A stretch of DNA of 64,000 nucleotides. Origin: Halomonas urmiana. GTDB taxonomy: Bacteria; Pseudomonadota; Gammaproteobacteria; Pseudomonadales; Halomonadaceae. The notes below the pieces were generated by a model. It ran no database searches, was not told where the DNA came from, and worked only from the letters and a program-made list of their open reading frames with translations. The stretch covers positions 1 to 64,000 of the forward strand of contig NZ_VBUI01000015.1 in assembly GCF_005780185.1 (NCBI RefSeq), given 5' to 3'. Made by a program: the position numbers and the translations under genes. Shown piece by piece: positions 1-9,678 of the stretch (its first letter is position 1; each line of letters opens with the position of its first letter).

Positions 1-642
1 GCCCAGCACGCCGCCGCGGCGATCTTCCACAACCAGGGCGAGGTGTGCATCGCCGGCTCCCGGCTGCTGGTCGAGAATTCGATCCGCGAGGCCTTCGTCG
101 ATAAGGTGCTGGCCGCCGCCGAGGCCATGCAGCCCGGCGACCCGCTGGACCCGAACAGCTTCATGGGCGCCATGGTCGATCGCGCCCAGTACGAGCGGGT
201 GCTCGACTACATCCGTCGCGGCGTGGAGGAGGGCGCGACCCTGCGCACCGGGGGTGAGGCGACCGAGGTCGAGGGCAAGGGGCTCTTTATCCCGCCGACG
301 GTGTTCGACGGCGTCACCGAGACCATGGCCATCGGCCGCGAGGAGATCTTCGGCCCGGTGCTCGCGGTGTTCGGCTTCGATAGCGAAGAAGAGGCCGTGC
401 GGCTCGCCAACGCCAGCGACTACGGCCTGGCCGCCGGGCTGTGGAGCCAGGACATCGATCGCATCATGCGCGTCACGCGCCGGCTGCGCTCGGGCCAGGT
501 GTTCGTCAACAACTGGGCGGACATGGACCAGACGGTGCCCTTCGGCGGGGTCAAGCAGTCGGGCAACGGCCGTGACAAGTCCCACCACTCGCTGGAGGAG
601 TACTCCGACCTGAAGAGCGTATGGATGACGCTTTCGATCTGA
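1..642 (+). CDS. Aldehyde dehydrogenase, C-terminal part (5' end outside window)
   Basis: This is an NAD(P)+-dependent aldehyde dehydrogenase cut by the left edge; 213 codons remain. The frame is open from base 1 and holds the catalytic-cysteine block NQGEVCIAGSR (Cys codon at 46-48), the EEIFGPVLAV motif and the C-terminal PFGGVKQSGNGRDKS block that shapes the active site and the oligomer. The general-base Glu and the Rossmann fold lie upstream. The C-terminal pattern resembles the PuuC / 4-(gamma-glutamylamino)butanal dehydrogenase group, and a PuuR-like regulator lies 0.3 kb away, so a role in putrescine or other amine-derived aldehyde oxidation is likely. Substrate is an inference; the family is secure. 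Confidence 0.9.
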   Translation, partial: AQHAAAAIFHNQGEVCIAGSRLLVENSIREAFVDKVLAAAEAMQPGDPLDPNSFMGAMVDRAQYERVLDYIRRGVEEGATLRTGGEATEVEGKGLFIPPTVFDGVTETMAIGREEIFGPVLAVFGFDSEEEAVRLANASDYGLAAGLWSQDIDRIMRVTRRLRSGQVFVNNWADMDQTVPFGGVKQSGNGRDKSHHSLEEYSDLKSVWMTLSI

Positions 643-667
643 TCCGCTTTCCTCTGCACGACAGCAG

Positions 668-696
668 CGAGGTCGGCCCCAGGGGTGTCGGCCTCG
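668..696 (+). terminator. Candidate intrinsic terminator after aldehyde dehydrogenase gene
   Basis: A GC-rich stem starts with CGAGG and closes with CCTCG, with several G-T pairs and one mismatch inside. It lies 26 bases after the stop codon and is followed by an AT-rich run (CTATTATCATTTAC) rather than a clean T-tract. It probably ends transcription of the dehydrogenase gene before the small gene at 798. Confidence 0.45.
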
Positions 697-797
697 CTAT
701 TATCATTTACGAACATTTCTATATGTAAAGCTTTTGTATAGCTATTTTGCGTCAGGGGGGGTAGCCTGAAGAGACATTCCTGGCAGGAGAAAGGCAC

Positions 798-968
798 ATG
801 TTCGGACTCTTCAAGACCGACCCGCAGAAGAAACTGCAGAAGCAGTACGAGCAGAAGCTCGAGCAGGCGATGCTGGCCGCCCGCAATGGCGACATGCGCG
901 CCAACGCCTCGCTGACCGAGGAGGCGGAGACGCTGCGTGAGGAGATCGAGAAGCTGAAGAACGCTTGA
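798..968 (+). CDS. Small DUF6435 (Lacal_2735-type) protein
   Basis: A 56-residue soluble protein beginning MFGLFKTDPQKKLQKQYEQK. It is highly charged and predicted to be almost wholly helical, with an amphipathic coiled-coil-like pattern (KKLQKQYEQKLEQAM, then EEAETLREEIEKLKN). The start FGLFK-DP-KKL and the RNGD/EAE pattern match what I recall of the short DUF6435 family, whose function is unknown. A purine-rich GGAGAAAGG lies directly before the ATG. It converges on the PuuR-like gene, ending 9 bases from it. A function cannot be assigned from the sequence. Confidence 0.75.
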   Translation: MFGLFKTDPQKKLQKQYEQKLEQAMLAARNGDMRANASLTEEAETLREEIEKLKNA

Positions 969-977
969 GCCGGCGGC

Positions 978-1529
978 TCAGAAGGTCCGCGCTGGGGTGG
1001 CGCAGCTGACCAGGCGACAGGGCTCGCTGCCGGGATTACGGAAGCGATGGGGCACGTTGGTGTCGAAGTAGTAGGCCTCGCCGACCGTGAGCAGGCGTGT
1101 CTCGGCGCCGATGGTGATCTCGATCTGCCCCTCCAGTACCACACCGGCTTCCTCGCCCTGGTGGGCGATCATCTCGCGGCCGGTGTCGGCGTCGGGCGGG
1201 TAGGTCTCGATCATGAAGGCCAGCGCGCGACTGGCGCGGTTGGCGCCCACCAGCTTGTAGATGACATCCCCGGTGCCCACGTCGGCCAGCTCGTCGGTCG
1301 AATAGAACACCTGGTTGCGGCTCTCCAGGTCCATGGTGAAGAAGTCCCCGACGCTCATCGGAATGGCGTCGAGGATCTTCTTCAGCGAGCTCACCGAGGG
1401 CGAGACCTTGCCCTGCTCGATCAGTGACAGGCTGGAGTGGGTGACCCCGCAGCGCTTGGCCAGCTCGCGCTGGGAAATGCCTCTCAGGGTGCGCAGGGCA
1501 CGCAGGCGCGCGCCGACATCATCTGCCAT
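978..1529 (-). CDS. puuR: XRE-family HTH regulator with cupin domain, PuuR-like
   Basis: A 183-residue transcription factor. Residues about 7-61 form an XRE/Cro helix-turn-helix (LRALRTLRGISQRELAKRCG, then THSSLSLIEQGKVSPS). Residues about 105-180 form a cupin_2 barrel with an H-x-G-E-E segment (IAHQGEEAGVVLEG) and a late His (NVPHRFRN), the usual ligand-binding arrangement. The best-known relative is PuuR, the repressor of putrescine catabolism in E. coli. An aldehyde dehydrogenase of the PuuC type lies just upstream on the other strand, which supports the same role. The nearby gatB gene is downstream and functionally unrelated. Effector identity is inferred. Confidence 0.8.
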   Translation of the reverse strand: MADDVGARLRALRTLRGISQRELAKRCGVTHSSLSLIEQGKVSPSVSSLKKILDAIPMSVGDFFTMDLESRNQVFYSTDELADVGTGDVIYKLVGANRASRALAFMIETYPPDADTGREMIAHQGEEAGVVLEGQIEITIGAETRLLTVGEAYYFDTNVPHRFRNPGSEPCRLVSCATPARTF

Positions 1530-1577
1530 GGGTCGTCCTCTGAAATCGAGGGGTGGGCGCGAGGCCCGCCCCGGTGC

Positions 1578-3032
1578 TCAGCACAGGGCGTCGAGCTTTT
1601 CCTTGAGCAGGCCGTTGACCTGCTGGGGGTTGGCGGTGCCCCGCGAGGCCTTCATCACCTGGCCGACGAAGTAGCCGATCATCTTGCCGCGCTTGTCGGG
1701 CTCGGCGTCACGGTACTGGGCCACCTGGGCGGGGCTGTCGGCGATCACCTGGTCGATCATCGCCTCGATGGCGCCGGTGTCGGTGACCTGCTTGAGTCCC
1801 TTGGCCTCGATCACCTCGTCGGCGCTGCCGCCCTCGCCGTTCCACAGTGCCTGGAAGACCTGCTTGGCGGCCTTGCCGTTGATGGTGTCATCGATGACCC
1901 GGGCAACCAATTCGCCGAGTTGAGGCGCCGAGACCGGGCTGTTCTGGATCGGCAGGCCCTCGCGGTTCAGGGCGCCTGCGAGTTCGCCCTGCACCCAGTT
2001 GGCGGCCTGCTTGGCATCGCCGCAGACGTCCTTGACCTGCTCGAAGAACTCGGCCATCTCGCGGCTCGCCGAGAGCACGCCGGCGTCATAGGCCGAGAGG
2101 CCCAGTGCCTTCTGGAAGCGGGCGCGCTTGTCGGCGGGCAGCTCCGGGAGGTTGTCACGCAGGTGGTCGACGTAGGCCTGGTCGAGCATCACCGGCAGCA
2201 GGTCGGGGCAGGGGAAGTAGCGGTAGTCGTTGGCCTGCTCCTTGGTGCGCATGCTGCGGGTCTCGTCGCGCTCGGGATCGAACAGGCGCGTCTCCTGGAC
2301 CACTTCGCCGCCGTCCTCGAGCAGTTCGACCTGGCGCTCCACCTCGAAGGCGATGGCGCGCTCGACGAAGCGAAAGGAGTTGACGTTCTTGATCTCGGCG
2401 CGGGTGCCGAAGGCCTCCTGACCCTTGGGGCGCACCGAGACGTTGACGTCGCAGCGCATCGAGCCCTCGGCCATGTTGCCGTCGCTGATGCCGAGGTAGG
2501 TGACGATGGAGTGGATCGCCTTGAGGTAGGCCGCGGCCTCTTTGGCCGAGCGCATGTCCGGCTCGGAGACGATCTCCAGCAGCGGCGTGCCGGCACGGTT
2601 CAGGTCGATGCCGGTCATGCCGTGGAAATCCTCGTGGAGCGACTTGCCGGCGTCCTCCTCGAGGTGGGCGTGATGCACCCGAATGGCCTTGATGCTGCCG
2701 TCGTCCAGGGTGATCTCCACCTCGCCGGGGCCGACGATGGGGTGATACATCTGGCTGGTCTGGTAGCCCTTGGGCAGATCAGGATAGAAGTAGTTCTTGC
2801 GGTCGAACACCGAGACCTCGGGGATCTCGGCGTGGATGCCCAGGCCGAACTGAACGGCCATGGCCACGGCGGCCTCGTTGAGCACCGGCAGCACGCCGGG
2901 CATGCCCAGGTCGACGGCGCAGGCCTGGCTGTTGGGTTCGGCGCCGAAGGCGGTCGAGGCGCCGGAGAAGATCTTAGAGCGGGTGGCGAGCTGGACGTGG
3001 ACCTCCAGCCCGATCACGGTTTCCCATTGCAT
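1578..3032 (-). CDS. gatB: Asp-tRNA(Asn)/Glu-tRNA(Gln) amidotransferase subunit B
   Basis: GatB binds the mischarged tRNA and carries out the kinase and transamidation steps of the GatCAB complex. From the ATG it is 484 residues, about the family length. The N-terminal GLEVHVQL motif (residues 8-15), the RxDLPKGYQ-like [12 protein letters not shown] block and a C-terminal helical/YqeY-like tail ending [12 protein letters not shown] are all present. The ATG overlaps the gatA stop as TGATG, giving translational coupling; a GTG directly before the ATG is a less likely start. Needed when the cell lacks GlnRS or AsnRS activity for free amide amino acids. Confidence 0.97.
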   Translation of the reverse strand: MQWETVIGLEVHVQLATRSKIFSGASTAFGAEPNSQACAVDLGMPGVLPVLNEAAVAMAVQFGLGIHAEIPEVSVFDRKNYFYPDLPKGYQTSQMYHPIVGPGEVEITLDDGSIKAIRVHHAHLEEDAGKSLHEDFHGMTGIDLNRAGTPLLEIVSEPDMRSAKEAAAYLKAIHSIVTYLGISDGNMAEGSMRCDVNVSVRPKGQEAFGTRAEIKNVNSFRFVERAIAFEVERQVELLEDGGEVVQETRLFDPERDETRSMRTKEQANDYRYFPCPDLLPVMLDQAYVDHLRDNLPELPADKRARFQKALGLSAYDAGVLSASREMAEFFEQVKDVCGDAKQAANWVQGELAGALNREGLPIQNSPVSAPQLGELVARVIDDTINGKAAKQVFQALWNGEGGSADEVIEAKGLKQVTDTGAIEAMIDQVIADSPAQVAQYRDAEPDKRGKMIGYFVGQVMKASRGTANPQQVNGLLKEKLDALC

Positions 3033-4507
3033 CACAGGGACTCCTCGGCGAGAGCGGGACGACGCAGGTGCCAGTCGGTGGCCTGCTGGAACTGGTGGGC
3101 GACGTTGAGCAGTCGCGCCTCGGCGAAGTGGGTGCCGAGGATCTGCAGGCCCACGGGGCGGCCTTCCGCGGGGCGGCCGCCGACGATGCCGGCCGGCACG
3201 CTGATGCCGGGGATGCCCGCCAAGTTGATGGCGATGGTGTAGATGTCCTGCAGGTACATTGAGACCGGATCCTTCTTCGCCCCCAGGTCGAAGGCCGGGG
3301 TCGGCGAGGCCGGGCCCATCAGCACGTCGACCTCGTCGAAGGCGTCGAGGAAGTCCTGGCGAATCAGTCGGCGGACCTGCTGGGCCTTCTTATAGTAGGC
3401 ATCGAAGAAGCCCTCAGAGAGGGTGTGGGTGCCCATCAGGATGCGTCGCTGGACCTCCTCGCCGAAGCCCTCGGCGCGGCTGCGCTTGTAGAGGTCGGTC
3501 AGGTCGGCGGGGGCGTCGCAGCGATGGCCGAAGCGCACGCCGTCATAGCGGGCCAGGTTGGAGGAGGCTTCCGCCGGGGCGATGACGTAGTAGGCCGGGA
3601 TGGCGTAGTGGGTGTGCGGCAGGCTCACCTCGCGCACCGTGGCGCCCAGCGACTCGTAGACGCGGATCGCCTCGCGTACGGCCCGCTCCACGTCGGGGTC
3701 GAGGCCCTCGCCGAAGTACTCCTTCGGCAGGCCGATCTTGAGGCCGGAGAGCGGCGCCTCGAGCTCGGCGGTGTAGTCCGGCACGCCGCGCGCCACGCTG
3801 GTGGAATCGCGCAGGTCGTGGCCGGCGATGGCGCCGAGCAGGTGGGCGCAGTCGGCGGCCGTGCGTGCCATGGGGCCGGCCTGGTCGAGGCTCGAGGCGT
3901 AGGCGATGATGCCGTAGCGCGAGACGCGGCCGTAGGTGGGTTTCAGGCCGGTGATGCCGCAGAAGGCGGCCGGCTGGCGGATCGAGCCGCCGGTATCGGT
4001 GCCCATGGCGGCGGGCACCAGGCCCGCGGCTACGGCGGCGGCGCTGCCGCCGGAGGAGCCTCCGGGCACGGCGGCGCCGTCCCAGGGGTTCTTCACCGGG
4101 CCATAGAAGCTGTTCTCGTTGGACGAGCCCATGGCGAACTCGTCCATGTTGGTCTTGCCCAGGCTCACGGTACCGGCGGCCTGGAGCTTCTCGACCACGG
4201 TGGCGTCGTAGGGGGCCACGAAGTTGTCGAGCATCTTCGAGCCGGCGCTGGTCCTGACGCCGGTGGTGCAGAAGATGTCCTTGAGCGCCAGCGGCAGGCC
4301 GGTGAGCGGACCGGCCTCACCCCGGGCGCGGGCGGCGTCGGCGGCGTCGGCGGCGGCCAGCGCCTGCTCCGGCGTCACGGTGATGAAGCTGTTGAGGTCG
4401 CCGTCGAGGCGCTCGATGCGCGCGAGCAGGCTCTCGGTGAGCTCGCGGCTGGAGAACTCGCCGGCCGCGAGGCCGGCGGCGAGCTCTGTCAGTGTCTTGT
4501 CATGCAT
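3032..4507 (-). CDS. gatA: Asp-tRNA(Asn)/Glu-tRNA(Gln) amidotransferase subunit A
   Basis: GatA is the glutaminase/amidase that releases ammonia for GatB. It has 491 residues and the full amidase-signature core: catalytic Lys in LALKDIF (K76), cis-Ser in [11 protein letters not shown] (S151) and nucleophile Ser in [10 protein letters not shown] (S175). This Ser-cisSer-Lys triad has the same spacing as in characterised GatA proteins. It lies between gatC and gatB; the 51-base gap to gatC holds no obvious terminator, so the three genes read as one operon. Confidence 0.97.
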   Translation of the reverse strand: MHDKTLTELAAGLAAGEFSSRELTESLLARIERLDGDLNSFITVTPEQALAAADAADAARARGEAGPLTGLPLALKDIFCTTGVRTSAGSKMLDNFVAPYDATVVEKLQAAGTVSLGKTNMDEFAMGSSNENSFYGPVKNPWDGAAVPGGSSGGSAAAVAAGLVPAAMGTDTGGSIRQPAAFCGITGLKPTYGRVSRYGIIAYASSLDQAGPMARTAADCAHLLGAIAGHDLRDSTSVARGVPDYTAELEAPLSGLKIGLPKEYFGEGLDPDVERAVREAIRVYESLGATVREVSLPHTHYAIPAYYVIAPAEASSNLARYDGVRFGHRCDAPADLTDLYKRSRAEGFGEEVQRRILMGTHTLSEGFFDAYYKKAQQVRRLIRQDFLDAFDEVDVLMGPASPTPAFDLGAKKDPVSMYLQDIYTIAINLAGIPGISVPAGIVGGRPAEGRPVGLQILGTHFAEARLLNVAHQFQQATDWHLRRPALAEESL

Positions 4508-4558
4508 GGGCCCTGGGCTCCGTGATGGCTTGCCGGTAACGGATGGGGGGGACGCGGA

Positions 4559-4846
4559 TCATTCGACGACCCGGGGGACCAGGTAGAGCCCCTGTTCCAC
4601 GGCGGGGGCGCAGCGCTGGAAGGTCTCGCGCCGGTCGGGCTCGGTGACCTCGTCGGCGCGCAGCCGTTGGGTAGTTTCCAGGGGGTGGGCCAGGGGGGCG
4701 ACGCCCTCGGTGTCCAGGGTCTGGAGCTGGTCGACCATCGCCAGGATGCGGCCGAGGTCGTCCAGATAGTGGGCGGCCTCGTCGTCGTTCAGGCCGAGCC
4801 GTGCCAGATGGGCGGCCCTGAGAACGTCTGCGTGTTCAAGCGCCAT
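4559..4846 (-). CDS. gatC: Asp-tRNA(Asn)/Glu-tRNA(Gln) amidotransferase subunit C
   Basis: GatC is the 95-residue belt subunit that wraps GatA and GatB and stabilises their interface. It is of normal length and has the family pattern: an N-terminal helical pair ([20 protein letters not shown]), the LxxILxMVDQLQ segment, and a middle VAPLAHPLE stretch followed by a polar linker. It is first in the gatCAB operon and divergent from mreB, so the 182-base spacer at 4847-5028 should hold promoters for both directions; I could not pick a strong one. Confidence 0.95.
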   Translation of the reverse strand: MALEHADVLRAAHLARLGLNDDEAAHYLDDLGRILAMVDQLQTLDTEGVAPLAHPLETTQRLRADEVTEPDRRETFQRCAPAVEQGLYLVPRVVE

Positions 4847-4848
4847 GA

Positions 4849-6066
<1,218 letters not shown>

Positions 6067-6082
6067 CGGAGGCGCTGGCCTG

Positions 6083-6103
6083 ATGCAGGGGGTCGCTCAT
6101 TAA
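6083..6103 (+). other. Mini-ORF (MQGVAH) overlapping the mreC start
   Basis: A six-codon reading frame, ATG CAG GGG GTC GCT CAT TAA, lies in the mreB-mreC gap. It has a strong GGAGG at 6068-6072, ten bases before its ATG. Its TAA stop (6101-6103) overlaps the ATT AAA that begins mreC in another frame. It may serve to deliver terminating ribosomes to the weak mreC start. This is read directly from the sequence; whether it is translated is unknown. Confidence 0.3.
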
Positions 6104-7013
6104 ACCGCTGTTCTCGCACGGACCGCTTCCGGGCTATCGCATGGTGCTGTGTGCGATGCTGGCCGCGGCGCTGATGTACGCCGATGCGCGCTTTACTCGC
6201 ATGGAACCCGTGCGGGCCCAGCTGTCGACCCTGGTGGCGCCGATCCAGTGGGTGGTCAGCCTGCCCAGCGACGTCCTCAACTGGGGGGCGCTGGCGCTCT
6301 CCGAACAGCGCGCCCTGGTGGACGAGAATCGTCGCCTGCGCGAGCAGATCCTGACGCTCTCGCACCGGGTGCAGCGCATGGCCAGCCTGACGGCCGAGAA
6401 CGTGAGGCTTCGCGAGTTGCTGGCGGCCACCCGCGAGCGCGACATTCCCTACATCACCGCCGAGCTGCTGTCGCTGGATCCCGATCCCTTCACCCATCAG
6501 ATGGTGATCGATCGTGGCCGCCGCGACGGCGCCTACGTGGGTCAGCCGGTGCTGGACGCCTCGGGACTGGTCGGCCAGGTCACCGCGATCTCGGCCTACT
6601 CCAGCCGGGTGCTGCTGCTGGCCGATGCCAGCCATGCCCTGCCGGTGCAGATCAACCGCAACGGGCTGCGCTTCGTCGTCCAGGGGGTGGGTAGCTACGA
6701 GGCCCTCAACGTCCAGCACGCCCCCGACACGGCCGATATCCGCGAGGGCGACCTGCTGACCACCTCGGGGCTTGGCGGTCGCTTCCCGCCGGGCTACCCG
6801 GTGGCGCGGGTCTCGTCGGTGATCCACGATCCGGGCGAGCCCTTCGCTCGGGTCACCGCCGCGCCGGTGGCTCAGCTGCAGCGCTCGCGCCACTTCCTGC
6901 TGCTCTTTCCCCCCGCCATGCCCATCGCCCCGCCGGAGGGTGAGCTGGCCGCCCCGGCCCTCGAGGCGGCCCGGGCCGTGAGCGGTGCCTTGGTCAACGA
7001 GGAGACGCGCTGA
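6099..7013 (+). CDS. mreC: Cell-shape protein MreC (apparent ATT start)
   Basis: MreC is the periplasmic scaffold that activates PBP2 in the elongasome. From ATT 6099 it is 304 residues: a short cytoplasmic tail reading (M)KPLFSHGPLPGYR, one membrane helix (about 15-33), a coiled coil (about 68-105, ENRRLREQILTLSHRVQRM) and the double beta-barrel ending near residue 270 (TSGLGGRFPPGYPV). The tail matches the E. coli MreC N-terminus (MKPIFSRGPS). No ATG, GTG, TTG or CTG lies between it and the in-frame stop at 6081, and AGGGGG sits six bases before the ATT. The first ATG (6141) would remove the conserved tail. It overlaps mreD by TGATG. Confidence 0.93.
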   Translation: MKPLFSHGPLPGYRMVLCAMLAAALMYADARFTRMEPVRAQLSTLVAPIQWVVSLPSDVLNWGALALSEQRALVDENRRLREQILTLSHRVQRMASLTAENVRLRELLAATRERDIPYITAELLSLDPDPFTHQMVIDRGRRDGAYVGQPVLDASGLVGQVTAISAYSSRVLLLADASHALPVQINRNGLRFVVQGVGSYEALNVQHAPDTADIREGDLLTTSGLGGRFPPGYPVARVSSVIHDPGEPFARVTAAPVAQLQRSRHFLLLFPPAMPIAPPEGELAAPALEAARAVSGALVNEETR

Positions 7014-7501
7014 TGGCCAGGTCCTCGCCCGCCAACCTGCTGTGGGTCTGGTTCACCCTGCTGCTGGCGCTGTGCCTGCAGGTGATGCCGCTGGCCGACG
7101 GCTGGCAGGTCTGGCGCCCCGATTGGCTCGGCCTGATGCTGATCTACTGGTGCATGCGCGACCCGCTGCGGGTCGGTGTCCTGCACGGCTTCGTGCTGGG
7201 GCTGCTGGTGGATCTCATCGAGGGCGCGCCGCTGGGACAGAACGCGCTGCTGCTGTCGCTGCTGGCCTTCCTCTGCGCGCTGGTCTACTCACGCTTCCGG
7301 GCCTACTCGCTGGTCCAGCAGGCGGTGCTGATCTTCGTGCTGCTGGGCATGGTCCAGCTGGCCGAGCAGTGGCTGCGCACCCTGTTCGGGCCCTTCCAGA
7401 TGCACCTCTCCTTCTTGGTGCCGGCGCTGATCGGGGCGCTGCTATGGCCTTGGCTCACCACCCTGTTCGAGGCGCTGGGCCGGCGACACGCCCGCGACTG
7501 A
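7013..7501 (+). CDS. mreD: Rod-shape-determining membrane protein MreD
   Basis: MreD is the integral membrane subunit of the elongasome, bridging MreC with the inner-membrane enzymes. It is 162 residues and almost entirely hydrophobic, with about five or six membrane helices (for example LLWVWFTLLLALCLQVMPLA and VQQAVLIFVLLGMVQLAEQW). The WRPDWLGLMLIYWCM block is typical of the proteobacterial family. Its ATG overlaps the mreC stop, so the pair is translationally coupled. Last gene of mreBCD. Confidence 0.95.
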   Translation: MARSSPANLLWVWFTLLLALCLQVMPLADGWQVWRPDWLGLMLIYWCMRDPLRVGVLHGFVLGLLVDLIEGAPLGQNALLLSLLAFLCALVYSRFRAYSLVQQAVLIFVLLGMVQLAEQWLRTLFGPFQMHLSFLVPALIGALLWPWLTTLFEALGRRHARD

Positions 7502-7542
7502 TCCTTCTTCACTCGCCCTCTGTCCCTTGCTCTGGAGCTGCC

Positions 7543-8127
7543 ATGACCCACGACCCCGTGCTCTGCCTGGCCTCGGCCTCCCCGCGCCGTCGCGACCTGC
7601 TGGCCTCGATCGGCGTGACGGTGGACGTGCGTCCGGTGGACATCAACGAGACGCCAAGGCCCGAGGAGTCGGCGGACGACTATGTGGTGCGCCTGGCGCG
7701 AGAGAAGGCCTTGGCCGGCGCGCGGCTGAGCACACTGCCGACCCTGGGCTCGGATACCGCCGTGGTGCGAGACGGCGAGATCCTCGGCAAGCCGGCGAGC
7801 CGCGAGCAGGCCGCGGCCATGCTGCGCTCGCTCTCCGGCCGGTGCCACGAGGTCCTCACCGGGGTGGCGGTCACCGGTCCCGCCGGCGTGCTGAGCGCCT
7901 GCGTGACCACCCGGGTCTTCATGCGTGAGCTCGAGGAGCAGGAACTCGCCTCCTACTGGGCCACCGGCGAACCCGCCGACAAGGCCGGCGGCTACGCCAT
8001 CCAGGGGCTGGCCGCGGTGTTCGTCGAGCACATCGAGGGCAGCCACTCGGCGGTGGTGGGCCTGCCGCTCTTCGAAACCGCGGCGCTGCTGGCGCGCCAG
8101 GGCGTGCCGCTGTGGTACACGGCCTAG
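7543..8127 (+). CDS. maf: Maf-family nucleoside triphosphate pyrophosphatase (YhdE type)
   Basis: Maf/YhdE hydrolyses dTTP, UTP and modified pyrimidine nucleotides to monophosphates and is linked to septum arrest when overproduced. The protein is 194 residues from ATG 7543. The signature ASASPRRRDLL (residues 10-20), the metal/base segment LGSDTAVV, GEILGKP and the late GGYAIQG block are present; the last two fit the YhdE rather than the YceF (m7GTP) subgroup. It follows mreD by 41 bases and precedes rng, the mre-maf-rng order seen in many gammaproteobacteria. Confidence 0.93.
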   Translation: MTHDPVLCLASASPRRRDLLASIGVTVDVRPVDINETPRPEESADDYVVRLAREKALAGARLSTLPTLGSDTAVVRDGEILGKPASREQAAAMLRSLSGRCHEVLTGVAVTGPAGVLSACVTTRVFMRELEEQELASYWATGEPADKAGGYAIQGLAAVFVEHIEGSHSAVVGLPLFETAALLARQGVPLWYTA

Positions 8128-8210
8128 CCCCGGGACGTTGACCGCGGCGCAGGACGGCGTGGCGCGCTATGTCATAATGGCGCCAGATCTTTCCGGACAA
8201 GGATATCCGC

Positions 8211-9674
8211 ATGAGCGGTGAAGTACTCATCAACCTGACACCGATGGAGACCCGCGTCGCCGTCGTCGAGAACGGCGTGCTGCAGGAGGCCTTCATCGAG
8301 CGGGCACGGCGACGCGGCATCGTCGGCAATATCTACAAGGGCAAGGTAGTGCGGGTGCTGCCGGGCATGCAGGCGGCCTTCATCGACATCGGCCTCGACC
8401 GCGCCGCCTTCATTCATGCCCACGAGGTGATGCCGCCGGGCACGCCGGCCGACGAGCAGGTCTCCATCGCCCAGCTGCTCCACGAGGGACAGGCGTTGGT
8501 AGTGCAGGTCACCAAGGATCCCATCGGCTCCAAGGGGGCGCGGCTGACCACCCATCTCTCGGTGCCCTCGCGCTATCTGGTCTACATGCCCGACTCGCCC
8601 CATCACGGGGTCTCCCAACGCATCGAGGACGAGACCGAGCGCGAGCGGCTGCGCGGCTTGGTCGAGGCGGCTGCAGGCGAGCAGCAGCTGGAGGTCGCCG
8701 GTGGCTTCATCGTGCGCACCGCCGCCGAGGGCGTTACCCTCGGGGAGCTCTCCGCCGACATGCACTTCCTGCTGCGCCTGTGGCGGCGGGTCGGCGAGCG
8801 CAAGGTCACGGCGGCGGCGCCCAGCGTGGTCTACGACGACCTGCCGCTGTTCATGCGCACCCTGCGCGACGTGATGCGCGACGATATCGAGAAGGTGCGC
8901 ATCGACTCGCGGGAGAACTACGTCAAGCTGATCGAGTTCGCCAAGGAGTTCATGCCGACGGCGGTGGAGCGCATCGAGCACTATGCCGGCGAGCGACCGA
9001 TCTTCGATCTATTCAGCGTCGAGGACGAGATCCAGAAGGCGCTCGGCCGCAAGGTGCAGCTCAAGTCGGGCGGGTATCTGGTCATCGATCCCACCGAGGC
9101 GATGACCACCATCGACGTCAACACCGGCGGCTACGTGGGGCATCGCAACCTCGAGGAGACGATCTTCAAGACCAATCTCGAGGCCGCCACCGCGATCGCC
9201 CGCCAGCTCAGGCTCCGCAACCTTGGCGGCATCATCATCATCGACTTCATCGACATGGACGAGCCCGAGCACCAGCGCCAGGTGCTGCGCATGCTCGAGA
9301 AGTCGCTTGAGCGCGACCACGCCAAGACCAAGTGCACTGGCGTCACCGAGCTGGGGCTCGTCCAGCTGACCCGCAAGCGTACCCGGGAGAGCCTGGAGCA
9401 GACGCTCTGCGAGGCCTGCCCGACCTGTGCCGGGCGGGGCACCCTGAAGACACCGGAGTCGGTCTGCTACGAGATCTTCCGCGAAATACTGCGCGAGGAA
9501 CGGGCCTACAGCGCCGAGACCTATGCGGTGTTGGCCTCCCAGTCGGTGGTCGACCGCCTGCTCGACGAGGAGTCCGCCGCCGTGGCCGACCTCGAGGAGT
9601 TCATCGGCAAGACCATCCGCTTCCAGGTCGAGATTCACTACTCCCAGGAGCAGTACGACATCGTGCTGATGTGA
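8211..9674 (+). CDS. rng: Ribonuclease G
   Basis: RNase G is the short relative of RNase E that trims the 5' end of 16S rRNA and cleaves some mRNAs. It is 487 residues, the normal RNase G length with no long degradosome tail. An S1 domain occupies about residues 38-120 (GNIYKGKVVRVLPGMQAAF). The two metal-binding Asp residues of the RNase E fold are D302 (TTIDVNTGG) and D345 (IIIDFIDMD), and the zinc-link cysteines are C403 and C406 (CPTC). It follows maf and is 4 bases from yhdP. Confidence 0.96.
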   Translation: MSGEVLINLTPMETRVAVVENGVLQEAFIERARRRGIVGNIYKGKVVRVLPGMQAAFIDIGLDRAAFIHAHEVMPPGTPADEQVSIAQLLHEGQALVVQVTKDPIGSKGARLTTHLSVPSRYLVYMPDSPHHGVSQRIEDETERERLRGLVEAAAGEQQLEVAGGFIVRTAAEGVTLGELSADMHFLLRLWRRVGERKVTAAAPSVVYDDLPLFMRTLRDVMRDDIEKVRIDSRENYVKLIEFAKEFMPTAVERIEHYAGERPIFDLFSVEDEIQKALGRKVQLKSGGYLVIDPTEAMTTIDVNTGGYVGHRNLEETIFKTNLEAATAIARQLRLRNLGGIIIIDFIDMDEPEHQRQVLRMLEKSLERDHAKTKCTGVTELGLVQLTRKRTRESLEQTLCEACPTCAGRGTLKTPESVCYEIFREILREERAYSAETYAVLASQSVVDRLLDEESAAVADLEEFIGKTIRFQVEIHYSQEQYDIVLM

Positions 9675-9678
9675 GCCC

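Noticed and set aside
781..796. TGGCAGGAGAAAGGCA as a second sigma-54 promoter
   Set aside because: GG and GC spacing fits but the TT at -14/-15 is absent and the site is only two bases from the ATG of the small gene.
1437..3242. 601-codon open frame on the plus strand across puuR, gatB and gatA
   Set aside because: It runs antisense to well-recognised genes, its composition (His, Gly, Leu, Val, Gln rich) is that of a GC-rich mirror frame, and it shows no family motif.
6141..7013. ATG 6141 as the mreC start
   Set aside because: It would remove the conserved KPLF..GP tail that is coded upstream and lacks a ribosome binding site of its own.
6985..7542. Extended Maf N-terminus
   Set aside because: The open frame upstream overlaps mreD out of frame and is Arg/Ala/Gly-rich; the ATG at 7543 gives the exact family length.
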